Below, piece after piece: positions 36,201-48,415 of a stretch of 64,000 nucleotides of DNA. Origin of the DNA: Thermothelomyces thermophilus ATCC 42464 (lineage: Eukaryota > Ascomycota > Sordariomycetes > Sordariales > Chaetomiaceae); NCBI RefSeq assembly GCF_000226095.1, contig NC_016477.1:3782001-3846000 (forward strand), read 5' to 3'. The stretch's first letter is position 1. Each line of letters begins with the position of its first letter. Both the position numbers and the translations under genes were made by a program. Below the pieces are notes generated by a model. The model had not been told where the DNA came from. It did no database searches and saw nothing but the letters and a program-made list of their open reading frames with translations.

Positions 36201-37473
36201 CTAAGAGAAAGATCCTCGCCAACCACTCTCGATAATCTAGACGAGGACCCGCCGGAGGAAGGGATCGTGCGTTGGAAGGTCGACGTGATTAACGCCTGGG
36301 TTGGCTATAATACCTGGAGGATCGAGCCGAGGGGCCCCGTCCATTCCCAGCATCGAGACGGAGAGCGGTCCCAGTAGACGGAAATCCCATAGCTGACTTA
36401 AGCACGACACCGGGGAGTCTCTCATCATCTCGTAGGCCGTTGATCAATGAAACAGCAGGCGCGCTTGAAATCCCATTCCCCTGAAGTCACCCTCCACATC
36501 GCCTCCCTCTACAGGTAAGAGTTAATTAAATGGAGGAAACCTTATCTAGCAATAGTACGTTTTGTAGGCGACACCAACCTCTCAGTTCCTGGTCGAGACG
36601 CAGACTATTTTTTTCAATAGTTGAAAGCGACTTGGAAGACGTGGTTAGCTGGTCAGACAACACTCGTTCCTCATGGAGAAAACGAGCTTATCCACTTCAG
36701 CAAGGAAACGTGGCAGTCGAGCGATCAGCTGGGCGTCGCCCGCCTGCCTTGGCCAGAGAGAGAGGTACGAGCCTATGTCATGCTCATCCCGTCACAGCAT
36801 ATCGGAGTCTCAACTCAAGGACGCGCCATTGCGGCCAACTACGATTTTTCAGTCGGAGATATGGCCGATAGCAGTAGAGAATAATGCGAACATGACGGCG
36901 AGTTGGACTAGGGGAGCTACCGGCAGGGTTAGAGAAGTAGAATCATAATCGGAAGGGGAGAGATTCAAAGGTGTCAGAAGCGACCAAGCTTCTGGGGAAT
37001 TAGCCACGAGCGATGCACGCCACTTTACATGCTTATCAGCGTACGGATCATCTCCTTTATCTATTTATATCGCTCTTTCTCTCCTTTATAGATAGCTTAA
37101 CAAGGCACTCTTTTTGTTCCTTCCTTGCCACTACTCTTAACGCCTCCTATACGCTCATTCGAGCTCGTAACTGCGTTCGGCAAAAAGAGTAAGTTGAGGT
37201 AAAGTAGACGCCTGCGCCCGAGCAACCGAGAACGCGCCTTGAGCGATGTTAGGGATTCTGGGTTTGTCGACGGTTCGCTATAATAATGTTCTCCCGGAGC
37301 AACTTGGGAAACAACCAGCGCAGCTGGGGCGCCAAAAGGGACTATTTTCGGCGAAGGGTGTAGCAATTTGAGACTAGCCACAAGCATATAGGCACTTTAT
37401 TGCGTCAAACGATGTTGCTATGTTCACATACAGGTACTCCACCCTCGCGAGATAGGCAGCGTGTTAACGCCTA
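36201..37473. other. intergenic, gene debris only
   Basis: No complete gene seen. The plus-strand frame at 36,621-36,884 (87 codons) reads like real protein (HGENELIHFSKETW, then VRAYVMLIPSQHIGVSTQGR) but has no start context or continuation and I cannot name it. The last roughly 400 bp before 37,473 is probably the 3' flank of the methyltransferase gene. Confidence 0.35.
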
Positions 37474-38996
37474 TTATTCCGTACAACCGATTATGAGCTG
37501 GGGGTTGGGTTTTCGGCCCCCTTCGCCCTCCACCCACAGAACGTCAGAGAATCCGGATGCGGCCAGCTTCGCCTTCCACACGGCCTCATTCGTTGTGCAA
37601 TGGGTCCTATCGTCAGTAAAGAGCCACCATCCGTCCAGCAGGCCGAAGACAAGGTCTAGCCAATAGAGCCGAGTGGTGAACTCGACCAAGGCAAAGAAGC
37701 CACCGGGACGGACCAGGCGCCGCGCGTTGGTACAGGAGACGATAAGATCTTTGGTGGCGTGGATGCAGTTGGTCGATATGACGGCGTCAAACCGGTCTTG
37801 AAGATGACCGGGCGGTTCTTTCTCGATGTCGAGGACCAGATACTCGATGCTACCCGGGTGGAGGTCTTTGTATCTGGCCTTGGCAGCAGACAAGAAAGAG
37901 GCCGAGATGTCGGTGAAGACGTATCTGAAGGGGATCCCGGCTTCCACGAGCATGTCGAGGACGAACTGGGTTGTGCCACCCAGGCCGGCGCCGACCTCGA
38001 GTATCTCAACTGCGCGGTTCTGCTCACGGGATATCTTGGAGAAGACGGTCCTGAGAAGGGCGGCAAGCAGCTCGGAGGCGACGACGGACATGGGGGCGTT
38101 TGTGTAGAAGTCCTGCAGCAGGTCCTTGCTCTTGCCGAACAGGAGCTTGAGGGGGTCGGCCTCGCCCGAGAGGCATTCTGCGAACCGCGAGCCGGTGACG
38201 TGGAGGAGGCGGTGCGTGTTGGCGTGCAACGGGTGCTCCCGAATCAGCTTCTCGTAGATCACCTCGGCCGGGGTCGTGTCGACCGGGGTGCTCGTGCGGA
38301 CGTAGCGATCGCCTCGGCGCTCCACTAGCCCGCCGATCTTGAGAATGTCAAAGATGGCCCCGCGCAGCACCCGGTGGTGCTTGGGCAAGACGCCGGGCGG
38401 GATCGACAGCGGGGTATTGGGCGCCATGCCGCTTAGCGGAGATCCCAGCCGGGCGAAGGACTCATTGACGTAGGCAAGGACGAGTCTCATTTGAGCCGGG
38501 TGCACATCTGACCAGAAATTGCTGGTTCCAGCTTCGTCCTCGACTTTCCCAAGCAGCTTTCCGATATCTGCAAATGCCGCCTGGACCAGTCCACCGTGGG
38601 GAGAGATCGACGAGCCAGATGGTGCTGTTTGACAAGGCAGGTAATTAGTTAGTTAGTCATGTGGAACCACTCCCCTGAATCAATCAAGAGTCAAAGAAGA
38701 CTTGACGAACCGCTGATGGTAGTAGCTCCAAGCTTGTTGGCAATCTCAGCAACGCTGCTGCAGTCTCGAAAGAGCGAGGCGGGGAGTTCGATCCCGGTGC
38801 GCTCCCTTACTGTCTCGAGCACGTTCATCACCGCGAAGGGGTCCAGACACAGGTCGGCGAAGGGGACTTCGATGTCGGTGACATCAAATTTGCGTCCCGT
38901 CTCGCTCGAGATGGCGCTACATAGTACCTCGACGTGCTCCGCCGAGAGCCGGTTTTGTTGACTCGATGGATGGATCATGGTGGAATGTGGATGCAA
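37474..38996 (-). CDS. stand-alone ACP-like/C-methyltransferase didomain protein
   Basis: Two exons (38,996-38,711 and 38,624-37,474) joined by an 86-nt intron with GTTCGT donor, CTAAC branch signal and AACAG acceptor give 478 residues. Residues about 15-90 are an acyl-carrier fold, but the phosphopantetheine serine is Pro53 (LCLDPFAV where LGVDSL is usual). Residues about 175-478 match the C-methyltransferase domain of non-reducing PKSs: SAM motif EVGAGLG at 305-311, FTDIS, NCIHAT at 381-386, then an LYWLDLVFGLLDGWWLF signature. In the family this domain adds methyl groups to the poly-beta-keto chain while it is on the synthase ACP. Here it is not fused to a synthase, and the cluster's own PKS lacks it, so it may act in trans. 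The longest single open frame starts at GTG 38,505, which is inside exon 2. Alternative view: a surviving piece of a lost second PKS. Confidence 0.8.
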
Positions 38997-40277
38997 GGAC
39001 TAAGTGAGGTGGTTTCGCTGAAAGGAAGGGTGTTCAAGGTTGACTTGGGCCTGGAAATTGGGACATTGGGGGGCTTGGGGCGGCACTGGGACGAGTCCAG
39101 GCGTCAGAGCCATATTATGTATGGTTGGGGTTGTCCAAGGTTGTGTCTGCTCGATAGTGCAAAGGGCTCGTCCGAAGCTGAGCGACCATCTGGTACTCGT
39201 GTACGGACGTACTGTGTAAGGAGCCTGAGAGGGATGGTAAGTGGTCGTGCATGCAATGCCAACTGCCAATCGACTTCACAGGCAGTCGATTACACGAAGG
39301 TCAGCCAAACCGCCAACTGTTCCGCTTGTTGGCGCCTGGCCTGTAGTTGCCTAGCGGAAAACAACGGCCGGCCAACTATGCCTCCCACTTCCCGCTTTGT
39401 ACTGTACCTCCTGAACGAATAGTGTGGATGCGACAGGGGTACGGGCCCACCCAAAGTACCGGTACCTCGTTCCATTTCTGCCCACCACCCGGTGTACACA
39501 GTACACGCAGAGGAACAGGGTTGCATTACACCCCTGTCACGGAGGTAAGCGGGATCCGGCGATCACCCCACCGCCGTGGGCGCTAGTCCTGCAGTGCCAC
39601 AATAGTATACTATGTATGTATGTATGTACTGTACATACACAATACTGTGTTGTAGTGTACACTACTACTATAGTAGTAGGCTTCAAGTTTGGGGGGTTGG
39701 CGGATGAGAGGCGGACGCTATCAGCATGCCGAAAGTCCGTTATTCCGCGCTCCATACCTTCCATGGTACCGGGTAACGTGTATGCAATCATCCTTCGCCC
39801 ACCCCTCCCTCTTTCCCCCTCCCCCATCCTACACGACCTCCACAATAATACCACCATGCCTCAAGGTAGCACCGCGAACCCGAATCTCGGTCGGTGTCCC
39901 TAGTGTAAAATGCCTGGTCCATCGAACATTCCTACACTAGAACCATGCAGATTATTTTCTTACGGTCCCACGAGCCCTCGAACACGACTCTTGAGCGGCC
40001 AGTTGTTCTCCCGAGGCTGACGTGGGCCCGCTGCCATCTGACGCCACTATCACGGCTCGTCTTCGCGAGGCCCAGGGGGATGGTCCCATCTCCGAGCCGG
40101 TAGTGGACCAGCTAAGACACGAGTTTGCGACAAGCTGAGCTGAGCCTGGCTGGTGTCCAGTCCGGGATGGAAGACGTGTCGGGCATCAAAAGGGCCCTCG
40201 AAGGACGACCCGGACTGGCTCAGACAGGTCCATCACTTACCAGACACCCGCAGCCGTCGAAGTGAGGGCAGCCCAAC
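38997..40277. other. intergenic region between methyltransferase and oxidase genes
   Basis: Divergent promoter region of about 1.3 kb. It contains a palindromic run TGTATGTAC/TGTACATACA near 39,617-39,640 followed by a TAGTAG/CTACTA-rich stretch to about 39,680. The open frames here are overlapping shadows with no protein character. Confidence 0.45.
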
Positions 40278-42601
40278 ATGGCTAGGACATCTCTCTGGCT
40301 GCTGCTATGCGCCTGTCTTTCTCAAGTCTCTTGGGCCGCCACGGTCCGGAAGAGCTTGCGTCTCACTTGGGGCGAAGGCGCTCCGAATGGACGGTCAAGG
40401 GAGATGATCTTCATCAATGGCCAGTTCCCGGGGCCGAACCTCATCTTTGACGAGGACGACGATGTTGAGGTATGTGTTTTGCACGGCACCGCTGCAACCG
40501 TGATATATCTCCACGTGTATTCATTTATGCTGAACACCTTGAACGACAGATTACAGTGCACAATGACATGCCCCGGAATGCAACCGTTCACTGGCACGGG
40601 ATCGCGTAAGCATGCATTCCCACTCCCGCCCGCACTTGGTAACCCCAAGCAGTTCTTGTCTCAGTTCGCTAACAACGGAACGCTCACCACAGCCAAACGG
40701 GCACTCCATGGTCTGATGGTGTCATCGGACTCTCTCAGAGACCCATTCTGCCGGGCGAGTCTTTCGTCTACCGCTTCAAGGCCTCTCCCCCCGGAACGCA
40801 CTGGTACCATTCTCACGAACGCATGTCGCTCGAGGATGGTCTTTACGGGGCAATTTTTGTCAGGTTCGTCTGCCTGCCGGTAGTAATACCCTCTGCAGCA
40901 AACTGTTAGTGCTGACGGATCGATCCATCCCTCTCAGGCCAAAGCAAAATCTCAAGGGACTGTGGTCCCAAATCAGCAATGACACCAAGGACATCAAGGC
41001 TATGGAGAAGGCCGCACGCAATCCAAAGCTCATGGTCCTGTCAGAGTGGACAAGCTTCACTTCTGAGGCATGGTGGAAAGCCGTCCAGGAATCGGGCCTG
41101 TTAATCTTGTGAGTTTGATCCCTGCCCTATTACCGCTAGCGGCCTTCTCAGATCGCCACAGCAACAGTCGTCGACTGACGCGGGGAAAAACCCTCCTCAC
41201 AGCTGCGTCGATAGCATCCTGTTGAACGGCCAGGGAGAGGCCTACTGCCCGCCTCACGAATTCCTCATCAACCAGACAAATCCCGGCCCCAAGATGACCA
41301 GTTTTCCCGACCAGAACGTCACCGACAAAGGGTAAGGTGGCCCAAGTTTGCTTGAACTTAAAAAGCATTGGGCGCACTAAACTGATCAATGTTGTTACAG
41401 CTGCTTCCCCTTAACAGCGCCGGGAATCCAGGGACCATGGGTACATAACTCGAGCGACATCACCAAGGTTCCCAACCATCTCCAATGGGGATGCATCCCG
41501 TCGAGCGGAAGCAACTACACGCTCGAGGTTGATCCCGCCGACGGGTGGGTCAGCCTGAATTTCATCGCGACGCAGTCCAATAAGCAAGTCGATTTCTCCA
41601 TCGACGAGCACACAATGTGGCTCTACGAGGTTGACGGAGCCTACGTGGAGCCGCGAGAGTTCGTCGCCGCCGCCATCAGCTCGGGCGAGCGCTTCTCCGT
41701 CATGGTGAAGCTCGACAAGACCCCCGCCCGCTACACCATCCGCCTGCCCGACTCGGGCGCGACCCAGGTCCTCTCGGGCTTCGCCGAGATGGTGTACAAG
41801 GGCGCCGAGCACAGCACCAGGCAGTCGATCCCGTACGTTACCTACGGCGGCATGAGCGCGCTCCCCATCACCGACACCATGAGCTACACCCCGTACGACC
41901 TCTCATCCGACACGATGACGCCGTGGCCGCCGGTCGCGCCGGCACCGGTGGCGGACGAGGAGTTCCTCCTGGTGATGGGTCGCGCGGGGTCCACGATCAA
42001 GTACACCATGAACGCCAAATACCTCTACCCTCCCGACTTCAAGGCGGACCGGCCCATGCTCTTCTACCCGAACGACACGCTGGGGACGGAGGACGAGAAC
42101 CTGGTGATCCGGACCAAGAACGGGTCCTGGGTCGACCTGATCCTGCAGGTCGCCTCGCTGCCCGGCGACGAGATGGCCTTCCAGCACGTCATGCACAAGC
42201 ACGGCAGCAAGACGTGGAGGATCGGCAGCGGCGTGGGGCCGTGGAAGTACAGCAGCGTGGCCGAGGCGATCGACGCGGAGCCCGAGAGCTTCAACCTGGT
42301 CAACCCGGGATACCGGGACACCTGGATGACCGTCTTTGCCACCGAGCCGACGGGCGGATACTGGACCGTCTACCGCTACCAGGTGACCGATCCGGGCCCG
42401 TGGTTGTTCCACTGCCACTTTGAGCTGCACATGATGGGAGGCATGTCCATGGCCATCCTGGACGGCGTTGACGCGTGGCCCGAGGTGCCGCCCGAGTACC
42501 GATTGACCAAGCCGTCTTCTAACAACCCGTGGAAGAACATCTTGGAGTGGCTCCGCGACTTGCTCGACCGTCTTAAAGGAGGCCGCCATTCCAAGGCCTG
42601 A
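40278..42601 (+). CDS. secreted multicopper oxidase (laccase/ferroxidase-like)
   Basis: Six exons (40,278-40,469; 40,550-40,605; 40,693-40,863; 40,938-41,108; 41,203-41,331; 41,401-42,601) give 639 residues; all phases agree. Residues 1-20 form a signal peptide ending VSWA. All copper-binding motifs are present: HWH at 78-80, HWYHSH at 119-124, HVMHKH at 502-507 and [12 protein letters not shown] at 577-588 (Cys578 for type 1 copper, axial Met588). Such enzymes take single electrons from phenols or Fe(II) and reduce oxygen to water. The HKHGSK block followed by [15 protein letters not shown] recalls pigment-cluster oxidases of the Abr1 type more than classical laccases (from memory). Beside a PKS, oxidation or coupling of the phenolic product is the likely role. 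Intron donors include GTTCGT at 40,864, less usual than GTRNGT. Confidence 0.9.
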
Positions 42602-43819
42602 CCGTATCCAGGGAAAGGGGGGGAATTATTTTTTTGTAGCATTAACTAATTTGGGAAGAGCGTGCGTCCGGCTGCGTAGGACACAACGGGCACTGCCATG
42701 GGGTGTAGAAAGAAATTCTTTTGTTCTTGTTGCCGATGAGAAAGGAAAGAGGGAACGAGAATCAGGAGACTAACACTCTTTCTTGTGTTCGGACGCCAAT
42801 GTTACCTCCCTCAGGTAGATAGATAATCCGATCCGTGTTTTCCCCTCCTACTGCCAAAGCAATTGCCGCATACTTGAACGGTGCATATCTTACTTGGTTA
42901 CACGGAAAGGTAATAGTAGTATGCGATGCTACCGTCAGCCCTGAAATGGGCTGGCTGCTTTCAATTTTGTCAGATGTCACGGCCGGTGTGTGTTTATCGG
43001 AAGTCACGTGGCAGTTCGAGGCGCGCCCGCCGGTGAATGCCCTCGGGGCCGAAAACCCCTGTGTGACGAAGCTTAACCTTATTTGGCTCAGTCAAAAGTC
43101 AAAGCACAACTATGCACTTTTGGGTTAGTCTCTCTGTACACAGTAGACCGCTTCTCTGCAAGTGCACTACTTGATACACAGTCCACCAGAGTTCAGTCAG
43201 GCGGGCAATAATGGCAGGAGCGGCTAAGATTTTGACAGTTCAGCTTGGAGAGCGGATGTGGAAACGATCTTCGTGTGGAAGGAAGAGAGGCCCAACTGGG
43301 CGAACCCTGCAAGAGGATCTGCGTTGGCTGCAGCCAGCCTCAATTGTGGGGGCAGGGATCACGAGATATATGTAACTGAAAACATATTAGGTAATACCTA
43401 AGCAATGAGAACGAAGCCTGCATGATACTTTGAAATTGTTACTTTTTGAATTTGTTACTCTGACTTCTCTGTGAACGCCATCCACAATCTTCAAATATCA
43501 AATTTCTCAGCCTCCATAACGGAATAGAAACATTCGTAGTTAATTCTCATCCACACGTCTTGTGTTCAATATATCTCACATACTAAGGTACCCATGGTCA
43601 ATCGATTTTTGTATTCTTCAACCCGTTGAGGTGTTTTTTTTTTTGAGTTCTCCAACACACCTCCGACGGGAAAGGTTACGTGGTACAGGGTACAGAGGAG
43701 GGTGATGAATTTTTCCCAAGACAACCACTTCCTTTTTCCCTTTCAGATATCTTCAAGGACTAGTTAGGAGAAATGGAATGCCTCGGCTCTTTGAAAGTTG
43801 AAGCTTCCAGCATGAGCTC
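42602..43819. other. convergent intergenic region
   Basis: 3' flanks of the oxidase gene (plus) and the membrane protein gene (minus). The open frame at 42,835-43,128 has no recognisable features. Nothing else seen. Confidence 0.45.
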
Positions 43820-44751
43820 TTAAAGCACATACGGAATCAGGGTGAAGCGGGTCTTCTTCTTGTAATCGGCCCACATTTGCCCGTACTAACAAAAAAGACA
43901 AAGTCAACATCATGATACTGGTTGTAAAATTTGCAAGGGGTTAGTTTGATTAATAAGTGCTTGTTACGTACTCGCTTCGAACAGTATTCGTCCAGCGCCG
44001 GGACAGCGCGGTTCGAAAAGTCCCAGGTAAAGAAGGTGGCGATGAGCAGGCCGGCCGTGATGCCGCTCGTGGCCACGGCGAGGCCGGCCCGCCAGATGGT
44101 GAAGGCGGCATAGTTGGGGTGGCGGACGACGGCGAAGAGGCCGCCGGTGTACGGCTTGCCCTTGTTTCTCTTGTCCGTCTTGAAGCGCTTGCGGTCGATC
44201 TCGCAGGCGCACTCGAGGCCGATGCCGAGGACGAAGAGGGAGAAGCCGGCCAGCAGATAGGGGTTCGACAGCGTCTCGCCGGACGGGTGCGAGGTGGCCG
44301 AGGTGGCGGCGCAGAGGAAGAGGAAGTTGTTGAGCGTGTCGAAGAAGATGTTGTCGAGGCCCACGATGATGGCGCCCGGCAGGGTCCAGGCCTCCTCGGC
44401 GACGCGCAGGACGAACCAGAAGTGCTTGGCGGCGGCCAGGACGTTCATCAGGAGCAGGACCAGTCGGAAGCCCGAGAGGCCGAGGTCGTCGATGAGTCCG
44501 ACGCCCGTCTCGGCCGCCGCGGCGGTCGGAATGACGGCGCCCCGGAGCAGGCGGATGACATATGAGCCGTAGCCCTGGGAGAGGACCAGGTACTGCCAGC
44601 AGCAGTCGACCGCTCTCAGGCCAAGGTACAGCGACGTGTTGAAAGGCGAGGACGACTTGTTGCCTCGCGGCACAAAGTCCTTGCTCTTGAGGTCGGCTTT
44701 GGTGACCGTCACCTCCTTGACTTCTTCCGACATGGTCTTTGTTTCAGACAT
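43820..44751 (-). CDS. polytopic membrane protein, DUF1295/steroid-reductase C-terminal-like
   Basis: Two exons (44,751-43,972 and 43,885-43,820) separated by an 86-nt intron (GTACGT donor, TTAG acceptor) give 281 residues. The splice replaces a nonsense-like tail with a proper ending, YGQMWADYKKKTRFTLIPYVL, the usual C-terminus of this group. A charged N-terminus of about 35 residues is followed by several hydrophobic segments and then the signature GGLFAVVRHPNYAAF at about residues 205-219. Related families are membrane enzymes: 3-oxo-5-alpha-steroid 4-dehydrogenases, sterol reductases and isoprenylcysteine methyltransferases. The reaction here is unknown; a reductive or methylating tailoring step, or no role in the cluster at all, is possible. 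Confidence 0.78.
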
Positions 44752-46333
44752 GGCTGCTCAGTCTTGGTTTGGGGGAAGGGGAGGCGAAACTTGACAAGAA
44801 TCAAGAGAATATGATGGGGCAGTAGGGAACGATGAAGGTGACTCGAACGATCACAAAGAAGGGGGCTGTGGGAGAGTACGAGGTTTCGTTGCTTGCTCGA
44901 GTCAAGCTTGGCAAGGAGGTGCCTACACCTCGCTCTTATGTGAAGAGATATCTCCTCGGATAAGTAGCGCCGAGGAGGTTCATCATGACAACTTTTGGAC
45001 CCAACCATCTCGCCGATTCCCTCCCCCCCTCTTTTTTTTTTTTTTTTTTTCTCTCGCCATTCTGCCATGACATTTCTGACCGTGGATCCCAAATGGTAAC
45101 CCTGTAATGCATGCAGCTCGCGAATGCTACTCGGCCCCTCAGCCTCATGTCGGGTGTCGTACATACAGTGCACTGCAACGGCGATGAGCAACATTCCGCA
45201 CGGGAAGCTGTTGGATTCCATTCTATGCATTCAACTTACCCTCTCGCGTAGTAGCGCCACGCCGCACCATAGTGCGCAGAGGTACTCGGTACATGTATGT
45301 ATGTAGTGTATGTAGGTATGTACACTACGGATGTACAGTACATACATACAAGCTCCAACACTCCCCGCTCGTCAGAACCTGCTTACCGCCGGGGGAAGTT
45401 CAATACACTACCTACTCGGTACCTTACATTGTAGGTTAGCCTGTTTTGCTGTTCAGCTCGCTTAGTGTTCCGTTTGGCACACACCCCCGGTCAGGCAAAA
45501 ACACGACAGCGCTCTCAAAAAAAGCAAAACTGGGGCTGAGTCATACGATTGACTCTCCTCTCTCCGAAGATCATCCCGTCTGGATGCAACATAACCTTAA
45601 CAGGTGGGGATAGCAAGCGTTGCCAAGGGAATTAGTGACGTTGCATTGTTTCAGGCCCCGCCACACACTTGCTTATCGTATAATACGACTCCTCATCTAC
45701 GATGTGACGGTAGTAATCTAGACATGGAGTAGATTACGTGCAAGTCAGCGTTCATGTACATGTACATGAGACGAATCCTGGGCATAGGACGAAATCTGTT
45801 CCGTTCTGACGGTTCGTGTGCACCCTAGCCCCGAATCGGTACCGGAGCTTCGTCGTGCATCTCGAACCCCAAATCACTACCGGAGTTTCTTCGTCTGCCT
45901 AAACTAGAACATTGTGGCATGGAGTGCGAAGCCACCCGTCAGCCAATGATATCTGTTGGGGCCAATGATTGGGAACGTCCCGTTCCTGCCTGCCTCTCTT
46001 CCCACTGCCCCCCTCCCCCCCCCACCCTCCTTTTTCCCGCTTCCGCTTCCCGCCAGCCCATCCTGCGGCTTTAGTTAGTGTAGTGTCTAAAAGCGTCCCT
46101 TACACTGGCTCCGAAATGCGACCGAACGAGGATCCGACATTTAAGCCAGGCCGTCGCCAAGCCTCAACGTGGAAGGGTTTTCCCGCTTCTTCAGACTTCG
46201 TTGTTGAACCTAAGCTCTACGCGCCAAGCCACTATCAGTGCAAGAAGGAGGCGCGGCCCTCTTATCCCGCACCCACTCGGTCGCCGCCAGTCAGCACCAC
46301 ATCGTTGCATCGTTCGATTGGTTTTCGCACACA
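44752..46333. other. divergent promoter region of the membrane protein and MFS genes
   Basis: 1.6 kb without a gene. It holds a T22-type run at about 45,029-45,050 and an inverted repeat: TGTATGTATGTA at 45,294-45,305 pairs with TACATACATACA at 45,339-45,350. A C-rich pyrimidine stretch (about 45,990-46,050) lies before the MFS start, as often seen upstream of fungal transcript starts. Confidence 0.45.
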
Positions 46334-48415
46334 ATGCCTAGTCCGACGCACAACAGCGCTCACACGGAGACGAACATATCGATCGAGTTCGGAGGTGTTG
46401 CTCCACAGAGTCAAGGTCAAACGCTTGCTATGCCGCGCGAGTCCACCGAGCAACGCATTGGATCTAGCTCCGCGGCCCCCCTCACGACTGCCAATGGCGA
46501 GAAGGACAAGGAGGAAGCAGCCGGGGAGGTGAAGGAGGCTGAGGATGAGAGCAAGTACCCCGGCCCTGCTGCCATGGCGGTTGTCATGGTGGCTCTGTCG
46601 TTTGCCATGTTCCTGGTTTCCCTGGTACGTACCTTCACTCGAATATGTTCCTGTTTTTCCACCTTCGCTCTCGCTTCCTTTCTTCCCTAACTCTACCCGT
46701 GACCCCCCTTGTCGGTTCCCAATCACCCGGGCCATTGTTGCACCGCACTTACACTTGCGCCCTTCGCCTCCCCCTCTCTATCTTCCCGCCAATGGCACCC
46801 TCCAATTTAACCTGCAAGCGGTCGGATCTCGTTTTTTTTTTTTTTTTTTTTTTTTTTTTTGAGGAGGCTGAATGTTTGACATGATCCGAGCCGAGCCTAG
46901 AAAGCGAAGACAAAAAAAAAGCTGATGCAGGGTTAACAACTGTGAATCCGGCAGGACCGAACCATCGTCTCGACGGCCGTCCCGGTCATTACCGATGAAT
47001 TCCACTCGTCGGACGACATTGGGTGGTACGCGAGCGCGTACCAGCTCACGGCCTGCGCCCTGCAGCTACCCCTTGGTCGCTTCTACAGGTTCTACCCGCC
47101 AAGATGGGTCTACATGGCGCTCGTGCTCATCTTCGTGGTCGGGTCCGCCATTGGCGCGGGCGCCATGAACTCCACCACCATCATCGTCGGCCGCGCCGTC
47201 CAGGGCCTCGGCCTCGGGGGGGTCCTGACCGGCTCTATCATTCTGGTCACCGAGAACGCCCCGCTCCGGAAGCGCCCCATCTTCTTCGGCGTCCTGATGG
47301 CCTGCATGAACATCGGCGCCATCATCGGACCGCTGATTGGCGGCGCCCTGACGAGCAATGCGAGCTGGCGGTGGTGTTTCCTCGTCAACATACCCATCGG
47401 CCTGGCCGTCATCGTCATCCTCTTCTTCTTCGTCAAGTCGACCCCGAGCAAGGACCACGACAGGCCCTGGGCCGATAAGCTCAAGCACCTCGACCCCCTG
47501 GGCGCCGCCCTCATCCTCCCGTGCGTCGTCTGCCTCGTCTTGGCCCTGCAATGGGCCGGGTCAGCCTACAGCTGGGACAGCTGGCGCATCATCCTCCTGT
47601 GGGTCCTCGGCGGCCTGCTTGCCGTCGCCTTCGCCGTCGCGCAGATAACCAGGCCCGAGGTGGCCACCATCCCCCCGCGCGTGGCCGCCCAGCGGACCGT
47701 CGCGGCCTCGTTCTGGTACCAGACCCTGACGGGCGGAGTCATGATGGTCGTCACCTACTGGCTGCCCGTCTGGTTCCAGGCCATCCAGGGCGTCAGCCCC
47801 GTCGAGTCGGGGACCAGGACCATCGCCATGGTCCTGTCGCAGGCCCTCGGGTCCATCATGGGCGGCGGGCTCGCCCAGCTGATCGGCTTCCCCTCCCCGG
47901 TCATGATGGCGGGCAGCACCTTAGCCGCCGTAGGCTCCGGCATGCTGACGACCTTGTCGGTCCGCGAGCCGTCGGCCCACTGGATCGGCTACCAGATCCT
48001 CGTCGGCCTCGGGCTCGGCTTCGGGACGCAGCAGGCCTCGCTCGCCGTGCAGACCGTCCTGGCGGACGAGGACATACCGTCCGGCATCTCCCTCATCTTC
48101 TTCGGCATGCAGCTCGGCGGTTCCGTCTTCGTCTGCATCGCCCAGAACCTCTTCAACCAGCGCTTCGTCCGCCTCCTGACGCGTGCCGCCATCCCCGCTG
48201 TCGACGACCCTTCTGCCCTCCTCTCGGCGTCGGGGGCCACGCGCATCACGGACGTGGTCGAGAACGAGGCGGACCGCGCGAGGCTGCTCGACGTCTACAA
48301 TGAGGCCCTGACCTCGACTTTCTACGTGTCGGTCGCGGCCGCAGGGGCTGCATTTATCGGGGCGTCCTTGGTGCAGTGGAAATCTGTCAGGGGATACAAA
48401 CCCCGGATGCATTAA
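46334..48415 (+). CDS. MFS exporter, DHA2 (14-helix) drug:proton antiporter type
   Basis: Two exons (46,334-46,624 and 46,955-48,415) give 583 residues. The first ends FAMFLVSL and the second opens DRTIVSTAVPVITDEF, which together restore the family's first-helix motif LDRTIV; DIGWYASAYQLT follows. Other marks are GRAVQGLGLGGVLTGS and the SNASWRWCFLVNIPIG block, with 14 predicted helices in keeping with length. The N-terminus (about 75 residues) is hydrophilic. The 330-nt intron is long for a fungus and holds a T run of about 29 (46,832-46,860). An in-frame ATG at 46,238 would add 32 residues of poor character, so 46,334 was preferred. Likely exports the cluster's product at the plasma membrane. 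Confidence 0.9.

Noticed and set aside
37474-38505. 343-codon methyltransferase as a one-exon gene
   Set aside because: It would begin at GTG; splicing at 38,710/38,625 extends it in frame to a carrier-domain exon with a normal ATG.
43837-44751. 304-residue unspliced version of the membrane protein
   Set aside because: Its last roughly 44 residues are intron translation; the spliced ending matches the family C-terminus.
46238-46333. Upstream ATG for the MFS transporter
   Set aside because: The added 32 residues have no family support, and the sequence looks like a leader; the downstream ATG at 46,334 is preferred but not proven.
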